DNA of 64,000 bases, taken from the NCBI RefSeq assembly GCF_009745985.1, contig NZ_WFIX01000191.1:248001-312000 (forward strand). Direction: 5' to 3'. The stretch is from Microbacterium karelineae. GTDB taxonomy: Bacteria > Actinomycetota > Actinomycetes > Actinomycetales > Microbacteriaceae. Each line of letters opens with the position of its first letter. Position 1 is the stretch's first letter. The notes beneath the pieces were generated by a model. That model had not been told where the DNA came from. It was given only the letters and a program-made list of their open reading frames with translations, and did no database searches. Shown here piece by piece: positions 7,809-15,574 of the stretch. The translations under genes were made by a program, and so were the position numbers.

Positions 7809-8453
7809 TCAGTGGACGCCGAGAAGGTCCTTGGCCACTTCGAGCGCTGCGGCTCCGTCCAGCGACGGGTGGTCGCCCCACTGTCCGCCAGTGATGCTCA
7901 CTTCTACGTACGGGATCTCGACGGTCGTCACGATGACCCCGGCGACGCTCGACTCGGCCGTCGTCGTGTAGGCGATGCCGTCGGCGCGCTCGAGGCTGTC
8001 GTCAGTGATGATGTCGAAGAGATCGACGAGGTACTCCTCCTCGATCACCTCCGGATTGCCCGATTCCAGGGATACCTCGACCGAGCGGATCTCACCGAGG
8101 TTGTTCACGTCAGCGTCTTCCGGCAGCTCCCATGAGCACCACACGCCATAGGCGCCGACGTCACCGCCGTCGACCACCTCCAGCCCTTCGACGTACGGCT
8201 CCACGTGCGGTTCGACGGCGTCGCAGTCGGGGTACTCATCCAGGACCCACTGCGGAACCGTTCCTTCGTTCCCGTCCCAGCCCTCCGGAGCACCAGCCGG
8301 GGAATCATCCGTCGCCGGCGCGTCGTCCATGTCGACTTCGGTCTCGTCGACCACGTCCGTGACTTCATCAACGTCCGGGGCGTCCGCTCCTGCACAGCCG
8401 GCCGTCGCCAGGGCGAGGCCGACCGTAATCGGGACCATCATCATGCCGCGCAT
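7809..8453 (-). CDS. secreted lipoprotein, unknown function
   Basis: A 214-residue protein with a short signal peptide and lipobox LATAGC (Cys20), followed by an acidic linker rich in Asp and Val. The rest is a small soluble domain with paired Cys residues at about 77 and 106 (YPDCDAVE, GVWCSWEL), possibly a disulfide. Net charge is strongly negative. TAGTGT seven bases upstream supports the ATG at 8453, although other Met codons at residues 4-6 are possible. It is anchored outside the membrane, and no family was recognised. Confidence 0.7.
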   Translation of the reverse strand: MRGMMMVPITVGLALATAGCAGADAPDVDEVTDVVDETEVDMDDAPATDDSPAGAPEGWDGNEGTVPQWVLDEYPDCDAVEPHVEPYVEGLEVVDGGDVGAYGVWCSWELPEDADVNNLGEIRSVEVSLESGNPEVIEEEYLVDLFDIITDDSLERADGIAYTTTAESSVAGVIVTTVEIPYVEVSITGGQWGDHPSLDGAAALEVAKDLLGVH

Positions 8454-8460
8454 GGCACTG

Positions 8461-8466
8461 ACACTA
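8461..8466 (-). promoter_or_regulatory. leaderless -10 element of lipoprotein gene (TAGTGT)
   Basis: TAGTGT ends seven bases before the ATG, identical in sequence and distance to the element before the repressor gene. Confidence 0.45.
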
Positions 8467-8488
8467 GCAATATCCCTGGCCGTCTCGA

Positions 8489-8509
8489 GGGGAGGTGGAA
8501 CACCTCCCC
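8489..8509. terminator. hairpin between HTH gene and lipoprotein gene
   Basis: GGGGAGGTG and CACCTCCCC pair over nine bases around a GAA loop. It lies downstream of the HTH protein gene (8641-9129) and before the lipoprotein promoter. No T-tract follows, so it is terminator-like rather than classical. Confidence 0.5.
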
Positions 8510-8640
8510 GTGCGCCTCACATAGGCCCCCACCGCTGAGACTCGTTTCGAACGCCCTATGCGAGACGCACGGGATCGCGATTCTGCGCGGCCGCGCGCTG
8601 CAGTAGTGCTCGTCTCAGTTGGCGATCCCCATACGGACAA

Positions 8641-9129
8641 CTACTCGTCCGCCCAAATCCGGGTGAGGTTGGATCTCAAGATCGCGCGGACGCGCTGGCG
8701 GGTGAGTCCGATGAGGTCTCCGATCATCTGGTGGGACCACCCCAGGTCAGTCCGCGCCGCGAGTCGGCGCATGTGCTTCCAGCGCAGTTCCCTCGCGAGC
8801 TGCATGCGGCTCTCGTGCCACTTGGCCGTCTCGTCCGCGAGCACGAGCTTCGCGGCAATACCTGCGGGCACAGCCTCATCGGGATAGCTCTCGTCGACCA
8901 CCGGGAGATCTTCGGAGTCGTAGTAGAGGTTCGGATTGTCGCGGGCTGCAACGACAAGCTCCGGACTCCAACCATGACCGGCGAGGCGGATCGCGTCATC
9001 GGGGAGCTTCGTGCGGTAGGCGAGGACGTCCCGCCAAGCGCCGTTGCGACCACCGGGGATCTCGGCGTCACTCCAGAGCGCGTCCCAGTCGGGCGGGTTC
9101 ATGATGTCGATCTGCTGCATCTTGGTCAT
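8641..9129 (-). CDS. HTH-domain protein, probable autoregulator
   Basis: A 162-residue protein. The N-terminal two thirds is not recognised. The C-terminus (about 118-160, with LAARTDLGWSHQMIGDLIGL and TRQRVRAILRS) reads as a helix-turn-helix. The ATG at 9129 falls seven bases after a TATTGT -10 hexamer inside a palindrome, so the mRNA should be leaderless; ATG 9120 is an alternative. Two 16-base palindromes cover its promoter, which suggests the protein regulates itself and perhaps the LacI-type gene opposite. The regulatory role is inferred. Confidence 0.6.
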   Translation of the reverse strand: MTKMQQIDIMNPPDWDALWSDAEIPGGRNGAWRDVLAYRTKLPDDAIRLAGHGWSPELVVAARDNPNLYYDSEDLPVVDESYPDEAVPAGIAAKLVLADETAKWHESRMQLARELRWKHMRRLAARTDLGWSHQMIGDLIGLTRQRVRAILRSNLTRIWADE

Positions 9130-9136
9130 GACAGCG

Positions 9137-9165
9137 ACAATAGTCGTTGTCACTGCTCCTGACAA
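9137..9165 (-). promoter_or_regulatory. promoter of HTH gene (TTGTCA-17-TATTGT)
   Basis: On the minus strand TTGTCA (9165-9160), 17 bases, then TATTGT (9142-9137). The start point would coincide with the ATG at 9129. Confidence 0.6.
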
Positions 9166-9175
9166 TAGCTATTGT
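9147..9175 (+). promoter_or_regulatory. divergent promoter facing LacI-type gene (TTGTCA-17-TATTGT)
   Basis: On the plus strand TTGTCA (9147-9152), 17 bases, then TATTGT (9170-9175), a mirror image of the promoter for the HTH gene. Transcription would begin near 9182 and reach the LacI-type gene after about 110 bases. Confidence 0.55.
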
Positions 9176-9292
9176 CGGGCGCGTCTGTCGGAGGATCCTT
9201 CAACGAACAGGTGATTGACGATTCATCGTGCCTCGCCCTGGGATTCGTGTCGGGTGCCTGTCCCGTCTCCGCGGATCTGATAGGAAAACAGG

Positions 9293-10309
9293 GTGACGAC
9301 CTCTGACACGAGCGCTCCCACGGTCTTCGACGTCGCTCGGGAGGCCGGGGTCTCCATCAGCACGGTGTCCAAAGCCTTGAATCGGAGCGGTCAGCTGCGG
9401 GACGAGACACGCGAACGCATCGCGGCCGTCGCGCACCGACTCGGATACGAGCCGCGTCACGGCAAGCGCTCCGCGAACGGGTCGCACGCGTACACGGTCG
9501 GTCTACTCACGACCGGGCGATTCTCGCGCCTGGCAGACGAGATCGTGCCGGCCCTCGAGGACACGTTCAAAGCCCGGCTCGCGGCGATCCACCTCGCAGA
9601 GGGTCAGGGCGATCCGGCCCGCGAACAGCATCACGTCGAGCGATTCGTCACCCGCGGAGTCGACGCGATCGTCGTCGCCGGACAAAACACAGCCCCACGC
9701 CCGCCCCTCGTCGGCACAGGCGACGTGCCCGTGTGCTACGTCCTGTCCCCCTCGCAACGACCTCAGGACGTGTCGATCGTCATCGACGACGAGCAGGGCG
9801 CCCGTTTGGCCACGACGCATCTGCTCGCGCGCGGATGCCGACGCATCGCCTACATCGGCGGACCCCACGAACACCCCTCGGCCCGGCTCCGCCATGCCGG
9901 GATGCGAAAGACGCTCCGCACAGCCGGCATCGAACCCGCCACGCCATCCGCGCTGTGGCACGAGTGGAGCGAGGACGGCGGACGAGAAGCCGCGAACATC
10001 CTGGTGGGCTCCGGCGCCGACGTCGACGGCATCGTGTGCGCGAACGACCAGCTCGCTCGCGGTGCCGTCGAACAGCTCCAGCATCTGGGCACACGTGTGC
10101 CGGAGGATGTCGCCGTCGTCGGATTCGGCAACTGGGACGTGATCGCCTCCGCAGCACGCCCGCAACTCACATCGGTCGATCCGCGCCTCGACCGGCTCGG
10201 ACATGCCGTGGCCGAGACGACCCTGGCGCTCATCCACGGCGACGAACGCCACGGGAGCATCCCCCTGGGCTGCGAACTCGTAGAGCGAGCCTCTACAAGG
10301 AGCGCATAG
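9293..10309 (+). CDS. LacI-family transcriptional regulator
   Basis: A 338-residue sugar-type repressor. The HTH (about 11-35, VFDVAREAGVSISTVSKALN) is followed by the hinge region LGYEPR and a periplasmic-binding-protein-like ligand domain (about 65-335) ending with PQLTSVDPRLDRLGHAVAE, typical of the family. It starts at a GTG with AGGAAAACAGG upstream. No sugar transport or catabolic genes lie near it in the island, so its target and ligand are unknown. The divergent promoter at 9147-9175 probably transcribes it. Confidence 0.92.
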   Translation: MTTSDTSAPTVFDVAREAGVSISTVSKALNRSGQLRDETRERIAAVAHRLGYEPRHGKRSANGSHAYTVGLLTTGRFSRLADEIVPALEDTFKARLAAIHLAEGQGDPAREQHHVERFVTRGVDAIVVAGQNTAPRPPLVGTGDVPVCYVLSPSQRPQDVSIVIDDEQGARLATTHLLARGCRRIAYIGGPHEHPSARLRHAGMRKTLRTAGIEPATPSALWHEWSEDGGREAANILVGSGADVDGIVCANDQLARGAVEQLQHLGTRVPEDVAVVGFGNWDVIASAARPQLTSVDPRLDRLGHAVAETTLALIHGDERHGSIPLGCELVERASTRSA

Positions 10310-10395
10310 CCGCGCCCTGCCGCGCAGTCGCATTTGATCCTATCGTCCAGATCCCGACTGCACGGATGACTACGCGCGGCCTGCTCCGCACGCAT

Positions 10396-10863
10396 CTACT
10401 CGGTCTCTGGTGTGACGGCGCTCTCAGCGCCTACACGGACGGCGTCTCGAAGCTTGTGCGGCGAGATCACGACGGCGTCCGTGATCGGTGCGAACAGAAC
10501 GAGCGTCCCGACCCAGCTGCCGAACGAGCCGTCACTGTCCGCCCCCGTACCTGCGAACATCGTAGCGAGGACCAAGGCGATGACCGCCGTGCGTTCCGGC
10601 TGCAATGCACTATCAAGAACTGTGAGCGTCGCCAATCGGCGACGGTGACGCACCGTATACACCAGACGCGCAACGAACACGAGGAGAGTCGTCGCGACGA
10701 GTGCGAATTCTGGTCCTGGCATCGCCACCGGGTCGCCGTTGGTCACGACTGCTAAGGCAACCAGGGACCCCATCAGTAAGATGCTCGCCGCTTGAAAGGC
10801 GAATACGACGCGCAGATCGCTTCTGCCGCTCATGTTGTTCCCGGTCTGATTAGTGCTCTCCAT
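10396..10863 (-). CDS. small membrane protein, unknown function
   Basis: A 155-residue protein with four likely membrane segments: VVFAFQAASILLMGSLVALAVV, FALVATTLLVFVARLVYTV, TAVIALVLATMFAG and WVGTLVLFAPITDAVVI. GAAGGAG five bases before the ATG at 10863 gives the start. No family was recognised. It is followed on the same strand, after 100 bases, by nothing co-directional; the next upstream gene (10964-11530) is another small membrane protein, and the two may form a pair. Confidence 0.65.
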   Translation of the reverse strand: MESTNQTGNNMSGRSDLRVVFAFQAASILLMGSLVALAVVTNGDPVAMPGPEFALVATTLLVFVARLVYTVRHRRRLATLTVLDSALQPERTAVIALVLATMFAGTGADSDGSFGSWVGTLVLFAPITDAVVISPHKLRDAVRVGAESAVTPETE

Positions 10864-10963
10864 CACGACTCCTTCATTCGGACCTCCCCGCGGCGCGCTC
10901 GCCATCGCTGTGGTGCCATCGCTCCCACACGCGCGTGCAGTCGTCGCCGATGGCGTACAGGCA

Positions 10964-11530
10964 TCACTCTCGAGCAGCGGGGGTGTCCTTCTTAAACAGC
11001 ATCGTGAGGAGCAGCCAGAGCACTGCGAGCAGCGGAGTGAGGGCGATCGTGAAGAGATTGATCGCGAGATCTTCCTGGTCCCAGACCTGCCCGAATCTGA
11101 TGCGCAGAAACGCGATCACTGCGGCGACGACCGCAACCAAGATCGCTGTACCCGCCCATCCCTCGAAGCCAAACGTCCCCCAGACCAGGAGCGCGATGAA
11201 GAACGTGCTCGCCGCGGGCCCGTTCGGGACGGTGCTGGAAGCACGCACACCAACGGACGCCACCAGGAATGAGGTGATCGCAAGAAGGGTCACCACGATG
11301 AGCAGCTCCGGGCGATCGAGGAACCAGTCGTCGGCTGCGCGGAGACCCTCTGCAACGGCGGTAGGAAGACCGAGCCACTCAGCGCCCACGGCAAGCGCAG
11401 CCAGGCCCTTCGTCTCGTCCCCGAACGTGGTCACGACCGTGGCGCCGGCGATGGAACCGATCAGCATCCAGATCATGCCGAGGAACTGCGGACCGAAGAT
11501 GCGGGGAAGATAGCTCGCGACGGTCTCCAT
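10964..11530 (-). CDS. small membrane protein, unknown function
   Basis: A 188-residue protein with about five hydrophobic segments, among them FLGMIWMLIGSIAGATVV, LLIVVTLLAITSFLVASV, FFIALLVWGTFGF, ILVAVVAAVIAFL and LTPLLAVLWLLLTMLF. GGAGGT seven bases before the ATG at 11530 supports this start over an earlier Met. No family was recognised. It sits next to the other small membrane protein of the island and is transcribed away from the structured nrdH leader. Confidence 0.65.
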   Translation of the reverse strand: METVASYLPRIFGPQFLGMIWMLIGSIAGATVVTTFGDETKGLAALAVGAEWLGLPTAVAEGLRAADDWFLDRPELLIVVTLLAITSFLVASVGVRASSTVPNGPAASTFFIALLVWGTFGFEGWAGTAILVAVVAAVIAFLRIRFGQVWDQEDLAINLFTIALTPLLAVLWLLLTMLFKKDTPAARE

Positions 11531-11734
11531 GCATTGACCTCCAAGATCTCGAACAGGTGCAGGGCACCCTTCATCCTGCACTGTGCTTCTCTCTGGTCGG
11601 TCGAATCACCCCGCGCGGCGTGAGCTTTCGAAGTGGAGCGAACGAACATCACTTCTGAATGTCGCTCGAGACAGGTCCGCGACAACTCGAGTTATGGAGT
11701 GCTCGAGAACCGCTACGCGACGCGCGGAGCGCGA
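11531..11734. other. intergenic region without recognised gene
   Basis: The gap between the membrane protein gene and the nrdH-like gene is 438 bases (11531-11968). This left half holds no supportable ORF. Three CTCGAG hexamers cluster within 50 bases around 11665-11715. I see no clear promoter. Confidence 0.4.
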
Positions 11735-11951
11735 CGGCCCCACGGGGCCGCGCAGGACGCGCCCGCCAAGGCGGGCACCCCGAATTTTCTTTGCCGTGAA
11801 GCCTTCGGCGATTGTACGAACGCTCCGCAGGACACAAGCCCGCCGCACACGAGCGAGCTCGGTGCGTCGGGCCGCCTCTGCGAGGCGCCCTCCGGGTTGC
11901 TGTCCTGCTCCACGTTCTGATCGGCACTTCGTGCCTTCACGGCAAAGAAAA
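11735..11951. ncRNA. candidate structured RNA in nrdH leader
   Basis: An outer 17-bp stem pairs 11785-11801 (TTTTCTTTGCCGTGAAG) with 11935-11951. Inside it, GCAGGACA (11827-11834) pairs with TGTCCTGC (11901-11908). Within that, GCCCG/CGGGC (11838-11842/11868-11872) caps the hairpins CGCAC/GTGCG and CGAGC/GCTCG, and CGCCTC/GAGGCG (11873-11887) is a separate hairpin. GGCAC-TTC-GTGCC (11923-11935) is another. Two further hairpins precede the whole (11735-11750, 11761-11776). It ends 17 bases before the redoxin ATG. A regulatory leader is inferred; I recognise no known riboswitch class, and a DNA-level role is possible. Confidence 0.45.
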
Positions 11952-11968
11952 CGCGAGGGAGGGAACCT

Positions 11969-12214
11969 ATGACCACCGATGAGCAGGTGACCGTATTCAC
12001 CGCGAGCGGCTGCATGCAGTGCCGGATGACCGCCCGTGCACTCGAGCAGGCCGGCATCGCCTTCGTCCTCGTCGACATCACCGACAAGCCCGACGTCGCC
12101 GACCAGCTGCGCGAGGCCGGCTTCCAGCAGCTCCCCGTCGTCCGCGCCCCCGGCCACGCCACCTGGAGCGGATTCCGTCCCGACAAGATCACCGAACTGG
12201 AGACCGCAGCATGA
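11969..12214 (+). CDS. nrdH: NrdH-like redoxin (glutaredoxin-like, CMQC)
   Basis: An 81-residue thioredoxin-fold protein with the redox pair Cys15/Cys18 (SGCMQCRM). ALEQAGIAFVLVDI is typical of the family, as are the cis-Pro region QQLPVV and the C-terminal WSGFRPDKI. NrdH proteins donate electrons to class Ib ribonucleotide reductase. No nrdE, nrdF or nrdI lies nearby, as is common for copies carried by phages and plasmids of actinobacteria. GAGGGAGGG precedes the ATG. Its stop overlaps the next gene (ATGA), so translation of the two is coupled. A strongly structured leader lies just upstream. Confidence 0.88.
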   Translation: MTTDEQVTVFTASGCMQCRMTARALEQAGIAFVLVDITDKPDVADQLREAGFQQLPVVRAPGHATWSGFRPDKITELETAA

Positions 12215-12618
12215 CCACTGACTTCGACTCCATCGACGTCGACGCCGTCAACTCGGCCGCAGCGCAGATCCGCCTGCAGCACCCGCTCCCGTCGACGCGG
12301 CTCGCGAACATGACCGCCACGGACGCCGAGGCGTTCCTGGTCAGCCTCCGGCAGCACGTCGACGAGCAGTGCATCGTGATCGCCGTCTCCCGATCGGGCG
12401 GCCGTGGCTGGGTGGAGGTGGAGCTCGCTGACGGATCGCGCATGAGTCGGTCGTTCGTCGACAGCGCGGCCGCTGCCGCGATCCACTGCGCCTACTGGAA
12501 CGTGGCGCCGATCGTCTCCGCCCGCATCGCCGACCGCGAGCAGGCCGAGGTCGTCGACGACCGGCAGGAGCGCATCGATGCCGGTGACCTCCTCGCCCTG
12601 CTGGGAGGCGAGTGGTGA
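12211..12618 (+). CDS. hypothetical protein
   Basis: A 135-residue acidic protein with no recognised family. The N-terminal part is helix-like (SAAAQIRLQHPLPSTRL, DAEAFLVSLRQHVDEQC). A central stretch, VIAVSRSGGRGWVEVELADG, looks beta-rich. There is no signal peptide or membrane segment. The ATG overlaps the stop of the redoxin gene, and its own stop overlaps the GTG of the next gene, so three genes form a translationally coupled unit. A function in the redoxin operon is plausible but not shown. Confidence 0.7.
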   Translation: MTTDFDSIDVDAVNSAAAQIRLQHPLPSTRLANMTATDAEAFLVSLRQHVDEQCIVIAVSRSGGRGWVEVELADGSRMSRSFVDSAAAAAIHCAYWNVAPIVSARIADREQAEVVDDRQERIDAGDLLALLGGEW

Positions 12619-13361
12619 ACCGGCCGAGCCCCCACCGAAGCCGACAGCCTGGAACAGAGCCGAGACTCGTACAGACCAGCGTCGACCGGAACATCACCCG
12701 TGCGTCCTGGACATTCATCGCCGTCGCCGGAGGCGCATTGATCGCCGTCGCGGCGACGCTCATCGTCACCGACGCGCTCGATACGTCGGCGCCGGGCACC
12801 GACGATGACGCGATCTTCGCCGAGTTCGACGAACTCGTCGTCGACGACGGTGGGATCGTGACAGCGGATCCCGAGTTGCACGCGTACGACGTCGTCGACC
12901 ACGACGGCGAGATCGGGTTTCGCGGCGGCGATGACTGGCTACCGGTCACGCTCGACAACGCACCCGCGCGCATCGACGAGTGGATCGACGGAACGACGTT
13001 CGTCGTCGGCGACGCCGAGTACACGCTCGCCGGGATCGACGTCGGTGCGTGTTCCGACTACGCGCGCGAGCTGATGGCGGGTCTGACCGCCGGCCGCGAG
13101 GTGCTCCTCGAGCCGACACAGACCGAGCACGACGTGCTCGTGTGGATCGTCAGCCGGACTCCCTCTGGCCGCATCGACAGCGTGCAGCTCACGAACGCGG
13201 TCGCCTACTACTTTGGCGCGGGTGCCGCCGATAGCGCGGCCGCGGGCGACGTGATGAACCGGATGGGACGCACGTACACCGATGCCGGCGTCGCGACGAG
13301 CACGACGGGCGCTCCGGCCCTGGCCTCGGCGCTGGCCGAACAGTACGGGTGCAGCGAGTAG
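12615..13361 (+). CDS. membrane-anchored protein with SNase-like domain (tentative)
   Basis: A 248-residue protein with a short basic cytoplasmic N-terminus, one membrane segment (about 33-54, FIAVAGGALIAVAATLIV) and an extracytoplasmic domain. Residues about 135-180 (YTLAGIDVGACSDYARELM, then REVLLEP) are laid out like the staphylococcal-nuclease OB fold (RLxGIDxPE...ARxxL...VxLE), but the usual catalytic Arg/Glu residues are not evident, so activity is doubtful. GTG 12615 is chosen because GGAGG lies six bases before it and it overlaps the previous stop; GTG 12612 is also possible. It is last in the redoxin operon. Confidence 0.55.
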   Translation: MNRPSPHRSRQPGTEPRLVQTSVDRNITRASWTFIAVAGGALIAVAATLIVTDALDTSAPGTDDDAIFAEFDELVVDDGGIVTADPELHAYDVVDHDGEIGFRGGDDWLPVTLDNAPARIDEWIDGTTFVVGDAEYTLAGIDVGACSDYARELMAGLTAGREVLLEPTQTEHDVLVWIVSRTPSGRIDSVQLTNAVAYYFGAGAADSAAAGDVMNRMGRTYTDAGVATSTTGAPALASALAEQYGCSE

Positions 13362-13364
13362 CGC

Positions 13365-14222
13365 TCAGCGCGACAACGAGGGACCCGCGGGGCCGGTCGT
13401 CGGAGACACGACCGGCCCCGTCGCTTCTGGTCGAGCACGTGGACGCTCCCCGGGAAGCGCTGCCGTCAGCAGGCGCTCCTTCCGTTTCGCGACGTCGCCG
13501 ATGAACTTCTCCTGGTCGACGTTCTGAATCGGATCCGCGAGCGGCGACCGCAGATAGTTGTCGACGACGCGCTCGACGAGGACCGGCACGACGTCGTCGA
13601 CACGCCTCGTCCGCCGGCCGCGTGCGGCAAGTCGCTGATTCACGAGCGCGACGCGATCGCGCAGCTCGTCCTCGAGCAGCACACGCGCGGCTCTCACGAG
13701 CGCCGCGCGCAGCTCGGGGAGGCGGGCCTGGGCGGTGACACTCGCGTCGACGAAGCGATCGCTCTTGCGCATCTCGTCGCGGCGCTGCGCGTCACTCGGG
13801 ACGAGCTCCGTGCGCAGCTGCCTGAGGTGGGAGAGTTTCGGGTCCGTCCATCGCTCGATGAATCGGCGCGCGTCACTCTCGTGCGCGCGCCGGACCTTCT
13901 CGGAGACGGCGCGCGGCCGCCGCGGCGGGAGACCTTCCGCCTCGAGACGTCGATCGATCGCGCGGAGGCTGTCCGGGCCGACGGCTGCGCGCGGAGTATC
14001 TCGACGCGCCTGTTCCTCGCGCCGGCGCCGTTCGAGCGTCTCGCGCTGGACGCGCTCCAGCCGATCGCGTTCCGCGCGCCGCTCGGCGCGCTGCGCGCGC
14101 TGCTTAGTGAGGATCGTCTCGCTGTGGCGCGCGTAGTAGCGCCGCATCTTCGAGCGGTTCTGCGCGCGACGCGCCTCGTCCGACTTGCCGCCACCGGCGG
14201 GAGCGTCACCTGGTCCGGTCAC
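13365..14222 (-). CDS. highly charged coiled-coil protein, unknown function
   Basis: A 285-residue protein dominated by Arg, Glu and Gln. Residues about 14-75 (SDEARRAQNRSKMRRYYARH and after) are predicted to be a long helix or coiled coil, followed by a possible folded part (about 85-250). The C-terminus is Pro/Gly-rich. No membrane segment or known domain was recognised. The basic N-terminal helix could bind nucleic acid. It starts at a GTG eight bases after the stop of the upstream 85-residue gene on the same strand and probably shares its transcript. Its stop lies only four bases from the convergent SNase-like gene. Confidence 0.6.
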   Translation of the reverse strand: MTGPGDAPAGGGKSDEARRAQNRSKMRRYYARHSETILTKQRAQRAERRAERDRLERVQRETLERRRREEQARRDTPRAAVGPDSLRAIDRRLEAEGLPPRRPRAVSEKVRRAHESDARRFIERWTDPKLSHLRQLRTELVPSDAQRRDEMRKSDRFVDASVTAQARLPELRAALVRAARVLLEDELRDRVALVNQRLAARGRRTRRVDDVVPVLVERVVDNYLRSPLADPIQNVDQEKFIGDVAKRKERLLTAALPGERPRARPEATGPVVSPTTGPAGPSLSR

Positions 14223-14230
14223 GCGTCACG

Positions 14231-14488
14231 TCACTCTTCGTCGTCGACGAGCTCCACGAGGTGCGCGTAGAGCACGAAGCGGTGCGAGGTCGGGTCGACG
14301 ATCGTCGCTGTGACGAGGTCGCGGATCCGCGCGGCGTGCTCGTCGGGCACGTCGAGCTCCTCGAGCACGAACGCGACGTGCTCGGAGAGCGACACCACGC
14401 CTTCGCCCGTCGCGAGCTCCGGCGTGTACATCAGCGCGGCGATCGCGGTGCGGTCCAGCAGCGTGTCGAAGGTGTCCTTCGTGATCAT
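14231..14488 (-). CDS. small hypothetical protein
   Basis: An 85-residue acidic protein, mostly helical by appearance (DTLLDRTAIAALMYTPEL, SEHVAFVLEELDVPDEHA, RIRDLVTATIVDP). No known family, signal or membrane segment was recognised. AAGGATCGAG precedes the ATG at 14488. It is eight bases upstream of the coiled-coil gene and may act with it. The 143 bases between it and the Fic gene hold nothing I can identify apart from a TGTGGACAA sequence. Confidence 0.6.
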   Translation of the reverse strand: MITKDTFDTLLDRTAIAALMYTPELATGEGVVSLSEHVAFVLEELDVPDEHAARIRDLVTATIVDPTSHRFVLYAHLVELVDDEE

Positions 14489-14631
14489 GATCTCGATCCT
14501 TCCATGTCGGTCGTGCCCCAACTGTGCTGCCGGATGCTCAGGCACCCTGCCGAACGTCGCCCGATTCCGGGCGAGCTGTGGACAAGACGACTCCACGTCC
14601 AGCTGCTGGCGCGCTGACCTGCGGCGAGGCG

Positions 14632-15450
14632 TCAGGAGATGTCGGGCCCGCCGGATGCGGCGGGCCCGCCCGTGATCGGTCCGGTGTGAGGATCCGCAGG
14701 GCGCCTCGTCGACGGAGCAGCACGGAGGGGCTCCGGTGCGGGCGCGCGGGGCACGAACGACGCGTACCGGGCGTAGTAGGCGTCCTGGAAGTGCCGGAAC
14801 GTCTCGCGCAGGAACCCCGGCTCGGAGTCGTACTCGGACAGGCCGCGGTAGTAGTAGTGCTTCTCGGCGTCGAGCACGACGAAAGGCATGATGCCGCTCG
14901 CGAGGGTCTGCTCGAACATCACGAGCCGTCCCACGCGGCCGTTGCCGTCCTGGAACGGATGGATCTGCTCGAAGCGGACGTGGAAGTCCGTCACGTCCTC
15001 GAACGTCATCTGTGCCGGCGCCTCGGCCAGCAGCGCGTCGATGTCCGCGCCGACGTCTTCGGGGGGCGAGGTCGCCATCCCGCCGACCTCGTTCTTCACG
15101 CGCTTCCAGTCGCCGACCGCGAACCACTCCTTCTCGGCGTCGGAGGTGCCGGACCTCAGCAGCCGGTGGTACTCCTTCAGCGTGTCCGCGGTGATCGGCT
15201 GTCCGACGTGGTCGATCATCGCGTCGAACGCGCGGAAGTGGTTCACCGTCTCGATCACGTCGTCGACGGGCGCATCGCCCGTGACGGTGCGGGTCTCGTA
15301 GATGAACCGCGTCTGATCCTCCGAGAGGCGGCTGCCTTCGATGCGGTTCGTGTTGAACGCGAGCTGGACCTGCGTCAGATGGTAGATCCCGCCCGTGAGC
15401 TTCATCGCCCGCTGCTCCCGCAGCGCCGCCGCGAATCGCTCCGCACTCAC
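14632..15450 (-). CDS. Fic-domain protein (probable AMP transferase) with inhibitory helix
   Basis: Fic enzymes transfer AMP or related groups from nucleotides to hydroxyl side chains of target proteins. The 272-residue protein carries the complete active-site motif HPFQDGNGRVGR (164-175). An N-terminal inhibitory motif TNRIEG (34-39), whose Glu38 would block ATP, makes it a self-inhibited class II Fic protein. GTG 15450 is preferred because GAGGAG stands upstream; ATG 15495 is possible. The last 40 residues are Pro/Ala-rich and probably disordered. No separate antitoxin is adjacent, in keeping with built-in inhibition. Confidence 0.9.
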   Translation of the reverse strand: MSAERFAAALREQRAMKLTGGIYHLTQVQLAFNTNRIEGSRLSEDQTRFIYETRTVTGDAPVDDVIETVNHFRAFDAMIDHVGQPITADTLKEYHRLLRSGTSDAEKEWFAVGDWKRVKNEVGGMATSPPEDVGADIDALLAEAPAQMTFEDVTDFHVRFEQIHPFQDGNGRVGRLVMFEQTLASGIMPFVVLDAEKHYYYRGLSEYDSEPGFLRETFRHFQDAYYARYASFVPRAPAPEPLRAAPSTRRPADPHTGPITGGPAASGGPDIS

Positions 15451-15574
15451 CGCGTGCTCCTCGCCGCTGCCCGTACCTCTATCCTCCCAGCTCATCCCGA
15501 CCACATCGACGTCTATCGACGAGGTCCTGTCCGCGGACGCCGACGGGAACGGATCCCAGAGGAGGTCACCGCAC

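Larger units (their letters stand above)
9136..9176. promoter_or_regulatory. twin palindromic operators (TTGTC/GACAA type)
   Basis: GACAATAGTCGTTGTC (9136-9151) and the perfect palindrome GACAATAGCTATTGTC (9161-9176) lie 25 bases apart start to start. Each overlaps the -10 of one divergent promoter and the -35 of the other. This is the layout expected for a dimeric regulator that shuts both directions. Confidence 0.65.

Noticed and set aside
12341-13024. Minus-strand frame with Ser/Ala/Thr-rich product
   Set aside because: It is antisense to the coupled redoxin operon and has no ribosome binding site or domain.
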